DNA from: Janibacter cremeus
Lineage (GTDB): Bacteria > Actinomycetota > Actinomycetes > Actinomycetales > Dermatophilaceae
Assembly: GCF_029395675.1 (NCBI RefSeq)
Contig: NZ_CP115184.1
Location: forward strand, 2,418,001 to 2,482,000
Direction of reading: 5' to 3'
Length of the DNA: 64,000 nt
A program made the position numbers and the translations under genes. The stretch's first letter is position 1, and every line of letters begins with the position of its first letter. Shown here in pieces: positions 31,727 through 40,765 of the stretch. Under the pieces are notes generated by a model. That model saw only the letters and a list, made by a program, of their open reading frames with translations, searched no databases and had not been told where the DNA came from.

Positions 31727-32173
31727 ATGTCAGAGAACACGACAATCATCAACGCCTCACCAGCCGACGTGTGGAAGGTGCTCGCCGACGGCTGGCTCTT
31801 CCCCCTGTGGGTCGTCGGTGCCTCCCGGATGCGCGACGTGGAGCCCGACTGGCCCGCCGAGGGCAGTCGCATCCACCACTCCGTCGGCGTCTGGCCCCGT
31901 CTGATCGACGACGACACCGAGGTGCTCGCCTGCGAGGAGGAGGCGGCGCTGCGCCTGCGGGCCCGCGCCTGGCCGATGGGCGAGGCGGAGGTCCTCATCA
32001 CCTTGACCCCCTCCGAGGGGCAGACGGAGGTGACCATCCTCGAGGACGCCACCTCCGGTCCCGGCCGGTTCCTCCCCGCGGTGGTGAGGGAGCCGGGGCT
32101 GGCCTGGCGCAACACCGAGACCCTGCATCGGCTCGCCCTCCTCGTCGAGGGCCGCACCCACCGCTCGGTCTGA
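31727..32173 (+). CDS. SRPBCC (START-like) family protein
   Basis: Small protein of 148 residues with the START/Bet v1-like fold plan: NTTIINASPADVWKVLADGWLFPLWVVGASRMRDVEPDWP at the N-terminus and a long C-terminal helix (LAWRNTETLHRLALLVEGR). These proteins bind hydrophobic ligands or act as polyketide-type cyclases; no catalytic residues can be assigned. It precedes the FAD oxidoreductase by 20 bases, so the two are likely cotranscribed and may act on one lipid or isoprenoid. Confidence 0.8.
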   Translation: MSENTTIINASPADVWKVLADGWLFPLWVVGASRMRDVEPDWPAEGSRIHHSVGVWPRLIDDDTEVLACEEEAALRLRARAWPMGEAEVLITLTPSEGQTEVTILEDATSGPGRFLPAVVREPGLAWRNTETLHRLALLVEGRTHRSV

Positions 32174-32193
32174 TCCCGGAGGAGGATGGCGCC

Positions 32194-33783
32194 ATGCCCA
32201 GCACAGCCCCCGACGCGGTCGTCATCGGTGCCGGACCCAACGGCCTCGTCGCCGCCAACCACCTCGCCGACGCGGGATGGTCGGTGCTCGTCCTCGAGGC
32301 CGCGCCCGAGGTGGGGGGCGCCGTGCACAGCTCGCGGGACGTGCACCCGGACTTCGTCCACGACACGGGCAGTGCCTTCTACCCGCTGGCTGCCGCGTCC
32401 CCGGCGATCACCTCGCTCCGGCTCGAGGACCACGGGCTGCGGTGGCGGCACGCGCCGGCCGTGCTCGGGCACCCGACCCCCGACGGCGAGTGGGCGATCC
32501 TCCACCGGGACCGGGAGGTCACCGCGGCGTCGATGGAGGCGCAGCACCACGGCGATGGTGACGCCTGGCTGCGGCTGTCGGAGACGTGGGACCGCATCGG
32601 CGACCACCTCGTGGGCGGGCTGCTCACCCCCTTGCCTCCGGTGCGTGCGGCGGCGGGCGGGCTCACCCGGCTGCCCGCGGTCGGCGGGCTGCGCTTCGTC
32701 AAGGACCTGCTGACCCCGGTGCAGCAGTTCGTGCAGGACCGTTTCGGCGGGCGCTCACCGCGGCTGCTCCTCGCGGGGAACGCCGGCCATGCCGACATCC
32801 CGCTCAACGCGCCCGGGTCCTCGCTCATGGCCCTGATGCTGACGATGCTCGGGCAGACGGTCGGCTACCCCGTCCCCGAGGGCGGCGCGCACCAGCTCAC
32901 GCTGTCCCTCGCCCAGCGCCTCGAGTCGCTCGGTGGCGAGATCCGCCGCGGCACGCAGGTGTCCGGGATCGACGTCGTCGACGGCCGCGCCGCACGCGTG
33001 CGCACCGCGGACGGGGAGGTCATCCCGGTCGGCCGGGCGGTCATCGCGACCGTGAGCGCGCCCGCGCTCTACGGGAGCCTGCTCGATGCGCGGGACGTCC
33101 CCACCCGGACGGCGAAGGGGATGGAGCGGTTCACGTGGGACCCGGCCACGGTCAAGGTGGACTGGGCACTCGACGGGGCCGTCCCGTGGGCGGGCGAGCC
33201 CCCCTTCGCCCCGGGCACGGTGCACATCGCCGACTCCGTCGAGCAGATGACCGACTCCCTGGGCCAGGTCGCGGCGGGCGCGATCCCCTCGGACCCCTTC
33301 CTCCTCGCCGGGCAGATGACCACCTCGGACCCCACCCGTTCACCGGCGGGCACCGAGTCTATGTGGGCCTACACCCACGTGCCGCAGGTGACGCGCACCG
33401 ACGCCGGCGACGGCGGCATCCGGGGCGACTGGGGCCACGACGACTGCGAGCGCTTCGCCGACCGGATGCAGGCGCGGATCGAGCGGCTGGCGCCCGGCTT
33501 CGGCTCGCGGGTCACCGCCCGGCGGGTCCTCGGGCCGCACGAGCTCGAGGCCCACGACGCCAACCTCGTCGGCGGGGCGATCAACGGCGGCACCGCCCAG
33601 CTGCACCAGCAGCTCGTCTTCCGCCCGGTGCCGGGGGCCGGGCGGGCGGAGACCGGGATCACGGGCCTCTACCTCGGGTCGGCCTCGGCCCACCCGGGCG
33701 GCGGGGTCCACGGCGCCCCGGGGGCGAACGCGGCACGGGCGGCGCTGGCGCACGCCCGGGTGCGCAGCCTCCTCCCGTGGTGA
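32194..33783 (+). CDS. Phytoene-desaturase-like NAD(P)/FAD oxidoreductase
   Basis: FAD-dependent oxidoreductase of 529 residues of the CrtI/COG1233 type. The N-terminal Rossmann motif is VVIGAGPNGLVAANHLADAGWSVLVLEAAPEVGGAV and the C-terminal FAD contact is LYLGSASAHPGGGVHGAPGANAARAAL. Related proteins desaturate, saturate or isomerise isoprenoids, but no carotenoid genes lie nearby, so the substrate is open; a retinal or carotenoid role for the heliorhodopsin is not supported by position. GGAGGA lies before the ATG. Confidence 0.85.
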   Translation: MPSTAPDAVVIGAGPNGLVAANHLADAGWSVLVLEAAPEVGGAVHSSRDVHPDFVHDTGSAFYPLAAASPAITSLRLEDHGLRWRHAPAVLGHPTPDGEWAILHRDREVTAASMEAQHHGDGDAWLRLSETWDRIGDHLVGGLLTPLPPVRAAAGGLTRLPAVGGLRFVKDLLTPVQQFVQDRFGGRSPRLLLAGNAGHADIPLNAPGSSLMALMLTMLGQTVGYPVPEGGAHQLTLSLAQRLESLGGEIRRGTQVSGIDVVDGRAARVRTADGEVIPVGRAVIATVSAPALYGSLLDARDVPTRTAKGMERFTWDPATVKVDWALDGAVPWAGEPPFAPGTVHIADSVEQMTDSLGQVAAGAIPSDPFLLAGQMTTSDPTRSPAGTESMWAYTHVPQVTRTDAGDGGIRGDWGHDDCERFADRMQARIERLAPGFGSRVTARRVLGPHELEAHDANLVGGAINGGTAQLHQQLVFRPVPGAGRAETGITGLYLGSASAHPGGGVHGAPGANAARAALAHARVRSLLPW

Positions 33784-33807
33784 CCGGGACCGATCACCGC
33801 CCTACGC

Positions 33808-34422
33808 TCAGCGCAGGACCGCGACCCCGGGACCGTGGAGGTCCTCGAGGGCGACGGTCCGCCCGGAGATGGCCATGAGCAGCGACAGCGCCGGGCCGGT
33901 GACCTCGGGACCGTCACTCGTGCTGAAGTCCGCGTCGGTGGCGTGCAGGCCGACCTGCCGGGCCACGTCCTTGCCGCCGCCCAGCGCCCGGGGGGTGCGG
34001 GCCTGGTAGCGCAGGGACCGCAGGACCGCCTCCGGCGAGTACTCGTGCTGGATGCCCAGCGGACGGCGGATGTCCTCACCGTGGAGGACCTCCTCGACGA
34101 GGCGGCTGTCGAGCGGTGCCGGCGGGCCGGAGGTGCGTCCGACGACGCGGTCCAGCCGCTCGAGGGTCTCGCTCGGGGTGGCCCCGCGCTGGCGCCGCAC
34201 CCCACGATCGTTCTGCCGGTCGAAGTCGAACCCGGCCCGCACCATCGCCCAGAGGACCCCGACCGGGGTGGCCAGGGCGTTGTTGACCAGGTGCGCGGCG
34301 ACGTCGTGGACGGACCACCCCGCACACAGCGAAGGGTGCTCCCACTGCGCGTCGGTCAGCTGGGAGAGGTCCTCGACGAGGGCCCGGCGCTCGGCGTGCA
34401 CGATCGACCAGGTGTCACTCAT
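33808..34422 (-). CDS. Maleylpyruvate isomerase/DinB-family protein, mycothiol-dependent type
   Basis: Protein of 204 residues of the actinobacterial TIGR03083 group: N-terminal four-helix DinB-like bundle with ALVEDLSQLTDAQWEHPSLCAGWSVHDVAAHLVNN, where Trp-Ser-Val-x-Asp-Val-x-Ala-His is the signature and His is a metal ligand, and further His residues near GEDIRRPLGIQHEY. Members bind a metal and use mycothiol in some cases, but most are of unknown substrate. The C-terminal part (ALSLLMAISGRTVALEDLHGPGVAVL) is the usual MDMPI-type tail. Single gene. Confidence 0.82.
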   Translation of the reverse strand: MSDTWSIVHAERRALVEDLSQLTDAQWEHPSLCAGWSVHDVAAHLVNNALATPVGVLWAMVRAGFDFDRQNDRGVRRQRGATPSETLERLDRVVGRTSGPPAPLDSRLVEEVLHGEDIRRPLGIQHEYSPEAVLRSLRYQARTPRALGGGKDVARQVGLHATDADFSTSDGPEVTGPALSLLMAISGRTVALEDLHGPGVAVLR

Positions 34423-34447
34423 GCCGCCATCCTCGCAGTCCGACCCG

Positions 34448-34918
34448 TCAGCGCGAGGCCATCTCGGCGCGCCAGCCCGGCGGCAGCTCCCCGTCGACGA
34501 GCGAGATCGAGACCTGCTCCAGGTCCTCGGCCGCGAGGCTCTCGTCGGCAGCCGGGTAGAGGATCTGCTCCTCCTTGAGGTTGTGCGCCTCGAGCAGCGC
34601 CGCCAGGCGGCCGCACTCCCGACGAAGGGAGGCGATGTCCGGGTGGTCGTCGGCCAGGAGACGCTCGACGGCGTCGAGGACGCCCCAGATCTCCCCGTGC
34701 TCCCGGAGCATGACCAGGACCGGCGGGATCATCCCGGCCGCCCGCAGCGGCGGGAAGAGGTGCGCCTCCTCGACGTAGATGTGGTGCTGCAGCTCCCTCG
34801 CCGACGCGCGGAAGACCTCCGCTTGCACCTGCCCCTCGTCGAGGCCCGCGACGAACTCCGCGAGGCGGTCGTCGATGCTGTGGTGCTCCGCCTCGAGATC
34901 CCTGGCCACGCCGCCCAT
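34448..34918 (-). CDS. Hemerythrin-like domain protein
   Basis: Four-helix protein of 156 residues with the di-iron His/Glu set: EAEHHSID, LQHHIYVEEAHLFP, LREHGEIW and LEAHNLKEEQILYP. It should bind O2 or NO, or act in iron or redox sensing in the cytosol. ATG chosen with GGGAGG just upstream; an in-frame TTG five codons earlier is inferior. A partly symmetric site, TAGTACGGTCCGACTA at 34935-34950, lies in the short region shared with the divergent ankyrin gene and might bind a regulator. Confidence 0.85.
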   Translation of the reverse strand: MGGVARDLEAEHHSIDDRLAEFVAGLDEGQVQAEVFRASARELQHHIYVEEAHLFPPLRAAGMIPPVLVMLREHGEIWGVLDAVERLLADDHPDIASLRRECGRLAALLEAHNLKEEQILYPAADESLAAEDLEQVSISLVDGELPPGWRAEMASR

Positions 34919-34987
34919 GACGCCCTCCCTCAATTAGTACGGTCCGACTAGTGACAATACAGCCTCCCGGCCGGGCACACTCACCCC

Positions 34988-35368
34988 ATGAGCGATCTAC
35001 CCGATGACGCGATCGAGCTCGCCCACCAGCTCTTCGACATGGCGCGCGAGGGACGCGCCGACGAGCTCGGGGCCTATCTCGATGCGGGGGCGCCGGCCGA
35101 CCTGACGGACCCGTCCGGCAACACCCTGCTCATGCTCGCCGCCTACCACGGCCATGCCGATCTGGTGCGCGCGCTCGCCCGGAGAGGAGCCGATGTCGAC
35201 GCCCTCAACGACCGCGGCCAGGCGCCGCTGGCCGGCGCCGTCTTCAAGGGGGAGGACGAGGTCGTCGCCGTCCTGCTGGAGCAGGGCGCCGATCCCGACG
35301 CCGGGCAACCGACGGCCCGAGCGACCGCGGAGATGTTCGGGCGCCCCGACCTGCTGCCACCCGCCTGA
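34988..35368 (+). CDS. Ankyrin-repeat protein
   Basis: Small cytosolic protein of 126 residues with about three ankyrin units: FDMAREGRADELGAYLDAGAPADLTD, GNTLLMLAAYHGHADLVRALARRGADVDALND and GQAPLAGAVFKGEDEVVAVLLEQGADPDAGQ. Such short proteins usually serve as binding partners or catalase-linked adaptors; here the partner is not evident. It has its own start beyond the divergent hemerythrin gene. Confidence 0.9.
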   Translation: MSDLPDDAIELAHQLFDMAREGRADELGAYLDAGAPADLTDPSGNTLLMLAAYHGHADLVRALARRGADVDALNDRGQAPLAGAVFKGEDEVVAVLLEQGADPDAGQPTARATAEMFGRPDLLPPA

Positions 35369-35432
35369 GGGACGCGCGAGGGCTGGACGGCGTCAGCGGT
35401 TCCGCCCACGACGCGCGTGGCAGGCTGCCGGG

Positions 35433-36368
35433 ATGACCCCACGAGCATTCACCGGCCTCAGCGCCTTCCCGCTCACCCCGGTCGACGAGTCCGGCGGCGG
35501 CATCGACGAGGTCGCCTACCGCGGTCTCGTCGAGCGACTCGCCGCCGCAGGGGTGGACTCGATCGCCGCCCTCGGGTCGACGGGAAGCTATGCCTACCTC
35601 GACCGGGACGCGCGGCGTCGGACCGTCGGGATGAGCGTCGCGGAGGCCGGGGGGACGCCCGTCATCGCCGGCGTGGGTGCCACCAGCACGCGCGAGGCGC
35701 TCCGGCACGCCGAGGACGCCCAGGCCGCGGGCGCGAGCGCCCTGCTCCTCGCGCCCGTGTCGTACCAACCGCTGACGTCGGAGGAGGTCCTCGGGCTCTT
35801 CGAGGACCTCGACGCCGCCTCGTCGGTGCCGATCGTCGTCTACGACAACCCGGGGACGACCCGGTTCACCTTCACGGACGAGCTGCACGGCCGCATCGCG
35901 GCGCTCCCCCGCGTCGCCTCGGTCAAGCTCCCCCCGGTCGAAGGGGGCGCCGCAGCCGTCGCCCGGCGGCTCACCGCCCTGCGGTCGCACCTCCCGTCGG
36001 ACGTGACGGTCGGGATCAGCGGCGACCCGGTGGCCGCCGAGGCACTCGTCGGCGGTTGCGACGGCTGGTACAGCGTCCTGGCCGGGGTCCTGCCGAGGAC
36101 GTGCCTGGCGATCGTCGCGGCCGCCCGCTCCGACCGGCCCGACCGTGCGCTCGAGCTGTCCCGCCGGCACCAGCCGTTGTGGGCCCTCTTCGAGAGGTAC
36201 GGCAGCTACCGCGTCGTCTCGGCACTGGCCGAGCAGCTCGGCCTCGTGCGCCACCCGAATCTCCCCCGCCCCGTCCTGGGGCTCGACGACGCCGCGCGCA
36301 GGGAGCTGGCCGGGGCCGTGACCCGGCTGCGGGAAGACGACCTCCTCGGTGATGACCTCATCCGATGA
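35433..36368 (+). CDS. Dihydrodipicolinate synthase/N-acetylneuraminate lyase family aldolase
   Basis: Class I aldolase of 311 residues, DapA superfamily: GVDSIAALGSTGSYAYLDRD holds the pyruvate-binding Thr-Gly region, PIVVYDNPGTTRFTF the Tyr, and RVASVKLPPVEGG the Schiff-base Lys. The usual GTTGE reads GSTGSY, so it is a catabolic or uncharacterised lyase more than true DapA. CAGGCT with 6 bases before the ATG suggests a leaderless start. The acyl-CoA synthetase gene follows directly. Confidence 0.85.
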   Translation: MTPRAFTGLSAFPLTPVDESGGGIDEVAYRGLVERLAAAGVDSIAALGSTGSYAYLDRDARRRTVGMSVAEAGGTPVIAGVGATSTREALRHAEDAQAAGASALLLAPVSYQPLTSEEVLGLFEDLDAASSVPIVVYDNPGTTRFTFTDELHGRIAALPRVASVKLPPVEGGAAAVARRLTALRSHLPSDVTVGISGDPVAAEALVGGCDGWYSVLAGVLPRTCLAIVAAARSDRPDRALELSRRHQPLWALFERYGSYRVVSALAEQLGLVRHPNLPRPVLGLDDAARRELAGAVTRLREDDLLGDDLIR

Positions 36369-36397
36369 GGACGTCGGCCACGCGTATCCTCCCCGGC

Positions 36398-37810
36398 ATG
36401 ACGGCACCGCTGCTCCGCGCACTGCTCGAGGACCCCGGCCGCCCGGACGCTGTCGAGGTGGACGGGACCACCCTGGGGAGCGAGGAGCTGCGGGCGGCCG
36501 CGACCGCCTTCGCCGCCGCGCTCCCCGATGCGGGTCCGGTCGCCGTCCACGCGACCCCCCGGATGGAGACGGTCGTCGCGGTCGTGGGCTGCCTCCTGGC
36601 CGGGGTGCCTGCCGTACCCGTGCCACCGGATGCCGGGCCGGGCGAGGTCGAGCACCTCCTGCGCGACTCGGGCGCGAGCGTGTGGGTCGGACCGCGACCG
36701 GACGGGCTCACCCTGCCCGACGTGCCGGTCGACCTCGGGGCCCGCAGCGACGCGACGCTGCCCACCCCACCGGCCGACGCGACCGGCATCATCCTCTACA
36801 CCTCCGGCACCACCGGCGCGCCCAAGGGCGTCGCCCTGGACCACGCCACCCTCGCGGCCGGGCTGGACGGTCTCGTCGACGCGTGGGACTGGACCGCGGA
36901 CGACACGCTCGTGCACGGGCTCCCGCTCTTCCACACCCACGGGCTCGTGCTGGGGGTGCTCGGCCCCCTTCGCGTCGGAGCGCGGCTGCGGCACACCGGC
37001 CGGCCCGGCCCCGAGCGCTACGCGGCGACGCCGGGCACGATGTACTTCGGCGTCCCGACGGTCTGGTCGCGCATCGCGGCCGACCCCGGGTCCGCGAGGG
37101 CCCTCGCGGGGGCGCGGCTGCTCGTCTCCGGGAGCGCCCCCCTTCCCGTCCCCGTCTTCGACGCCATCCGCGAGCTGACCGGTCAGGCGCCGGTCGAGCG
37201 CTACGGGATGACGGAGACGATGATCACGCTCAGCACCCGCGCCGACGGCGAGCGCCGGCCGGGCTGGGTGGGACTGCCGGTCGCGGGCGCGCAGACGCGC
37301 ATCCGCGGCGAGGACGGCACGCTCGTCCCGCACGACGGGGAGACCATCGGTCGCCTCGAGGTCCGTGGACCGATGGTCTTCGACGGGTACCTGGGTCGCC
37401 CCGAGGCGACCGCGGCGTCCTTCACGCAGGACGGCTGGTTCGTCACCGGTGACCTCGCCGCGTGGGACGAAGGGGGCTTCCACCGGATCGTCGGCCGGGA
37501 GTCGGTCGACCTCATCAAGTCCGGCGGTTACCGGATCGGCGCCGGTGAGATCGAGGCGTCGCTGCTCGCCCGGCCGGAGGTCGCGGAGGTCGCCGTGGCC
37601 GGGGTCGCCGACCCGGACCTGGGCCAGCGGGTCGTCGCCTGGGTCGTGCCCTCGGGCGCCGCCGACGAGCCCGTGGCCGAGGCGCTGACGGCGCACGTCG
37701 CGCGCGACCTGTCGTGGCACAAGCGCCCGCGCGAGATCCGCTTCACCGACTCGCTGCCCCGCAACGCGATGGGCAAGGTGCAGAAGAAGCAGCTCGACGG
37801 CGTCGACTGA
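36398..37810 (+). CDS. AMP-dependent acyl-CoA synthetase, malonyl-CoA synthetase-like
   Basis: ANL-superfamily ligase of 470 residues that activates a carboxylic acid as acyl-AMP and then acyl-CoA. Motifs: P-loop ILYTSGTTGAPKGVALDH, VERYGMTETMI, GWFVTGDLAAWDEGG, the hinge GRESVDLIKSGGYRIGAGEIE and the catalytic Lys region LPRNAMGKVQKKQL, which resembles MatB malonyl-CoA synthetases. Two starts are possible: an ATG overlapping the upstream stop (36365) and this one, which is preferred because TATCCT ends 7 bases before it, as in leaderless mRNAs. Confidence 0.87.
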   Translation: MTAPLLRALLEDPGRPDAVEVDGTTLGSEELRAAATAFAAALPDAGPVAVHATPRMETVVAVVGCLLAGVPAVPVPPDAGPGEVEHLLRDSGASVWVGPRPDGLTLPDVPVDLGARSDATLPTPPADATGIILYTSGTTGAPKGVALDHATLAAGLDGLVDAWDWTADDTLVHGLPLFHTHGLVLGVLGPLRVGARLRHTGRPGPERYAATPGTMYFGVPTVWSRIAADPGSARALAGARLLVSGSAPLPVPVFDAIRELTGQAPVERYGMTETMITLSTRADGERRPGWVGLPVAGAQTRIRGEDGTLVPHDGETIGRLEVRGPMVFDGYLGRPEATAASFTQDGWFVTGDLAAWDEGGFHRIVGRESVDLIKSGGYRIGAGEIEASLLARPEVAEVAVAGVADPDLGQRVVAWVVPSGAADEPVAEALTAHVARDLSWHKRPREIRFTDSLPRNAMGKVQKKQLDGVD

Positions 37811-37840
37811 CGCGCTCCGGGTGAGCCGGCCACAGGCGGA

Positions 37841-38605
37841 TCACCGCCGGGCGCGGTCCTCGAGCAACCAGCCGGCGGTGATCGAGAGCCACTGGTCCTC
37901 CCCCTCGCGCAGCCGGGTCAGCCTCTCGTCGACGCCCGGCACGTCCAGGGCCGCCAGGGCCTCCATCGCCGGCACCACGACCTGCTTGTCGTCGTGCTCG
38001 AGGGCGTGGACGAGCGCGTCCGCCGCCGGCCGGGCGTCGGGGTCCCCGATCCCCACGAGCACCTCGGCCGCGTGGCTGCGCACCGACGGCTCCGTGGCCT
38101 CGACCAGCCGCGCGGCCAGACCGTCGACGGCAGCCGCGCCCGCCTGCTCGAGCGCGCGGGTCAGCTCGCGGCGGCAGAAGTCCTCCTGCTCGCCGAGGTG
38201 GTCGATCAGTGCCGAGACGGCACCGGGGGTCGCGGTGCGACCGAGCGCCCAGCGGGCCTTGGCGGCGACGTGCTCATCGGGGTCGTCGACGAGCGGCAGG
38301 ATCCGGGCGACGGACTCGGGGCGACGGATCTTGCTCAGGGCGTGCAGGACCTGGACGCGCTCCCGCCCGGTGTCCTGCAGGGCGTCGACGAGCAGCGGGT
38401 AGGTCGCGTCGGCGCGGGTCACGACCGCCCACGTGAGGGTCTCGCGCACGTAGAAGTCCGGCTCGGAGATCAGCAGCGACACCAGCTCGCGGGCCACCGA
38501 GTCGTCCGCGTGGATGCCGAGGTACAGGGCCGCGCGCTGGCGCACGGAGGAGTCCTCGTGCACGGCTGCCCGCAGTGCCTTCTCGAGGGAGTCGGAGGTG
38601 GCCAT
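37841..38605 (-). CDS. HEAT-repeat protein
   Basis: Cytosolic protein of 254 residues made almost wholly of HEAT/PBS-lyase-like units: DSSVRQRAALYLGIHADDSVARELVSLL, EHVAAKARWALGRTATPGAVSALIDHL, PSVRSHAAEVLVGIGDPDARPAADALV and KQVVVPAMEALAALDVPG. It is a binding scaffold; no enzyme motif is present. It is GC-rich and native in composition, unlike the HEAT-like protein of the A/T-richer island, and the two share only the general repeat plan. Confidence 0.88.
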   Translation of the reverse strand: MATSDSLEKALRAAVHEDSSVRQRAALYLGIHADDSVARELVSLLISEPDFYVRETLTWAVVTRADATYPLLVDALQDTGRERVQVLHALSKIRRPESVARILPLVDDPDEHVAAKARWALGRTATPGAVSALIDHLGEQEDFCRRELTRALEQAGAAAVDGLAARLVEATEPSVRSHAAEVLVGIGDPDARPAADALVHALEHDDKQVVVPAMEALAALDVPGVDERLTRLREGEDQWLSITAGWLLEDRARR

Positions 38606-38626
38606 CGACCGCACGCTACCGGTCCA

Positions 38627-39877
38627 TCACGCGCCCAGGAGGGACAGTGGGACGACGGCCACCCCATCCCTGCGGCGATAGGCTCGGTCACCCGTCGTGA
38701 TCACCACGAGATCCACAACCTCGGTCGGCAGCTTCTCGCGCAGCCACAGGAGGTGGCGGACATCCGCGTCGTTGACTGTCGTTGCCAGCTTGACCTCGAC
38801 ACCCACGACGCGGCCGTCGTCCGCCTCGACGACCAGGTCAACCTCCCGATCACCGTTGCGCGTGCGCAGATGACCCACCCTCGCCTGCGCAGTCTGGGCC
38901 GCAGCACGTACCGTGAGCGTGGCCAGTGACTCGAACAGCTGACCAGCCATGTGTGCACCGCGAGGACTCCCCAGCGCGGTGGCATCGAGGCCGAGCAGCC
39001 GGGCGGCGAGCGCAGGGTCGGCGATCTGGTGCTTCGGGGCCTGCTGGAGGCGAGAGATCGCACTACGGCTGGGACTCCATCCTGGTACTGGGTCCAAGAG
39101 ATAGAGCTGGCTCAGGTGGTCCCGGTAGGCGATGGTCGTCGTCTTGGCGGGCTGCGTTCCATCGCCCGCGGTAGTGGCATCGAGAATCTTGGAGTAGGAC
39201 GTCGTGGTCGATGATGCAGCGGCATAGGCGGACAGCCAGCGCCGGAGCGTGGCCGGACGACGGACGGCCAGTCCCTGCTCGGGCAGGTCTCGGTCGATGA
39301 CACGCTCCAGATAGCCGTCCAGCTGTGCACGACGAAGCCGGGCGGGTGCGCTGGTCAGCCCCGGTAGACCGCTGCTCTCAATGGCCAGGAAGTAGTCCCC
39401 GGCGCGCCACCGGGTACGGCCTGCGGGAGCGACCCAGCGCCCCTCGAGCAACTCCCCCAGCGAGACGCTCGGCTCGGTGACGCCGCGCTCCGGCAGACTC
39501 ATCGGTCTCATGCGCACAGACAGGATCCGGCCCGCGCCGCTGTGGGTGTCGACGCCGGGCGTGGGAGTGGCACTGCCGGTCAGGAGGAATCGGCCCGGGG
39601 GCGCCCCGGCATCGACACCACGCCGCACTGCGTCCCACACCTCGGGCACTCGCTGCCACTCGTCGATGAGGACGGTTCCTACCTCGAGCCCGGCCATCAT
39701 CGGGTCTGCGGCGACCAGATCCCGATGAGCCGGGTCGTCGAGCATCAGCACGGTCGACGCACGCCGCAGTGCCGTACCGGTCTTACCCACCCCCTTCGCA
39801 CCCTCCAAGGCAATCGCACCGGCGAGCGGCAGAAGTTCATCGAGTTCCGTGTCAACGAATCTGCGCAGGTAGACCAT
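38627..39877 (-). CDS. ATPase with DUF4143 domain
   Basis: Protein of 416 residues. The N-terminal AAA-like ATPase has Walker A in EGAKGVGKTGTALRRA and Walker B in VGTVLIDEWQRVPEVWD, followed by FLLTGSATP. The C-terminal DUF4143 part carries RNGDREVDLVVEADDGRVVGVEVKL, whose Asp, Glu and Lys follow the PD-(D/E)xK nuclease plan. The family is common, mobile between bacteria, and of uncertain function; a DNA-related or toxin-like role has been suggested. The start is preceded by three direct repeats that look like an operator. Confidence 0.87.
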   Translation of the reverse strand: MVYLRRFVDTELDELLPLAGAIALEGAKGVGKTGTALRRASTVLMLDDPAHRDLVAADPMMAGLEVGTVLIDEWQRVPEVWDAVRRGVDAGAPPGRFLLTGSATPTPGVDTHSGAGRILSVRMRPMSLPERGVTEPSVSLGELLEGRWVAPAGRTRWRAGDYFLAIESSGLPGLTSAPARLRRAQLDGYLERVIDRDLPEQGLAVRRPATLRRWLSAYAAASSTTTSYSKILDATTAGDGTQPAKTTTIAYRDHLSQLYLLDPVPGWSPSRSAISRLQQAPKHQIADPALAARLLGLDATALGSPRGAHMAGQLFESLATLTVRAAAQTAQARVGHLRTRNGDREVDLVVEADDGRVVGVEVKLATTVNDADVRHLLWLREKLPTEVVDLVVITTGDRAYRRRDGVAVVPLSLLGA

Positions 39878-39887
39878 GAACGCAACG

Positions 39888-39946
39888 CTACTGTTAGCCG
39901 CTCTGATGCGCTACCTTTAGCAGCACCGCTGCTCTACCTTCAGCAG
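39888..39946 (-). repeat. Three 13-bp direct repeats with 23-bp period upstream of DUF4143 ATPase
   Basis: On the plus strand CTACTGTTAGCCG at 39888, CTACCTTTAGCAG at 39911 and CTACCTTCAGCAG at 39934, each separated by exactly 10 bases. The block starts 11 bases upstream of the ATPase start codon, so bound protein would block its promoter or ribosome. Likely operator iterons. Confidence 0.75.
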
Positions 39947-40004
39947 TGAAGGCGCACGACTTCCAGCCAGTGGCCGAGACACTGCACTCGGATACGCTCG
40001 CCAC

Positions 40005-40346
40005 ATGAGCAAGGTCTTCACCATGAGCGTCGCCTCCGTCTACGTGCACTACGTGACCAAGGTGGAGCGGAAGGGCCGCACGACGGACGAGCTCGACGAG
40101 GTGATCCGATGGCTGACCGGCTTCGACCAGGAGCAGCTGCAGCGGCACCTCGACGAGGGGACGACGTTCGAGGACTTCTTCGCGGCGGCGACCCTCAACC
40201 CCGACGCGTCGCTCATCACCGGCTCGGTCTGCGGCGTGAAGGTCCAGGAGGTCGAGGACCCGCTCATGCGCCGGATCCGCTACATGGACAAGCTCGTCGA
40301 CGAGCTGGCCAAGGGCAAGGCCATGGCCAAGGTCCTGCGCGGCTGA
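40005..40346 (+). CDS. DUF2200-family protein
   Basis: Small cytosolic protein of 113 residues matching the DUF2200 plan: [38 protein letters not shown], then [65 protein letters not shown]. The family function is unknown. TACGCT ends 6 bases before the ATG, so translation probably begins on a leaderless mRNA. The SRPBCC gene follows after 14 bases. Confidence 0.88.
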   Translation: MSKVFTMSVASVYVHYVTKVERKGRTTDELDEVIRWLTGFDQEQLQRHLDEGTTFEDFFAAATLNPDASLITGSVCGVKVQEVEDPLMRRIRYMDKLVDELAKGKAMAKVLRG

Positions 40347-40360
40347 GGCGGGAGGACCAG

Positions 40361-40753
40361 ATGAGCTCCACCGCTCGGGTGAGCGTCGCGGGCGCGGCCG
40401 CGGTGGAGACCGTCTGGCAGCGGTACACCCGACCAGCGCTGTGGCCCACGTGGTCGCCGCAGATCCGGTCCGTCGAGTACGAGCACCCGACGCTGCGCCC
40501 GGGGACGAAGAGGGTGGTGCGCACCGTCGCCGGGAGCGGCGTCCCCTTCACGATCGAGGAGGTCGACGTCGCCGACCACACCTGGTCGTGGCAGGTCGTG
40601 GCGTTGGGGCTGCGCCTCCACCTGGTGCACGGCGTGCGCCCCCACCCCACGGGCAGCGAGACCTGGCTGGAGGTCACCGGCCCGCCCGTAGTCGGTCGGG
40701 CATACGCCCGGGTCGCCACGCTCGCCCTCCGACGGCTCGTGCGTGCGCAGTGA
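40361..40753 (+). CDS. SRPBCC (START-like) family protein
   Basis: Small protein of 130 residues with the polyketide-cyclase/SRPBCC plan: RVSVAGAAAVETVWQRYTRPALWPTWSPQIRSVEY at the N-terminus, a central antiparallel sheet (TKRVVRTVAGSGVPFTIEEVDVADHTWSWQVVALGLRLHLVHGV) and a C-terminal helix. It would hold a hydrophobic ligand. GGGAGGA precedes the ATG. It sits 12 bases before the heliorhodopsin gene, which makes a ligand-carrier link worth testing, though nothing in the sequence proves it. Confidence 0.8.
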   Translation: MSSTARVSVAGAAAVETVWQRYTRPALWPTWSPQIRSVEYEHPTLRPGTKRVVRTVAGSGVPFTIEEVDVADHTWSWQVVALGLRLHLVHGVRPHPTGSETWLEVTGPPVVGRAYARVATLALRRLVRAQ

Positions 40754-40765
40754 CACAGTGAGGGC

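Noticed and set aside
32194..33783. Carotenoid pathway supplying retinal to the heliorhodopsin
   Set aside because: The CrtI-like protein is 7 kb away without crtB, crtE, crtY or blh genes; the family is too broad to claim carotenoid activity.
37841..38605. Relation between the GC-rich HEAT protein and the 793-aa island HEAT-like protein
   Set aside because: Only the generic repeat plan is shared; composition, length and context differ.
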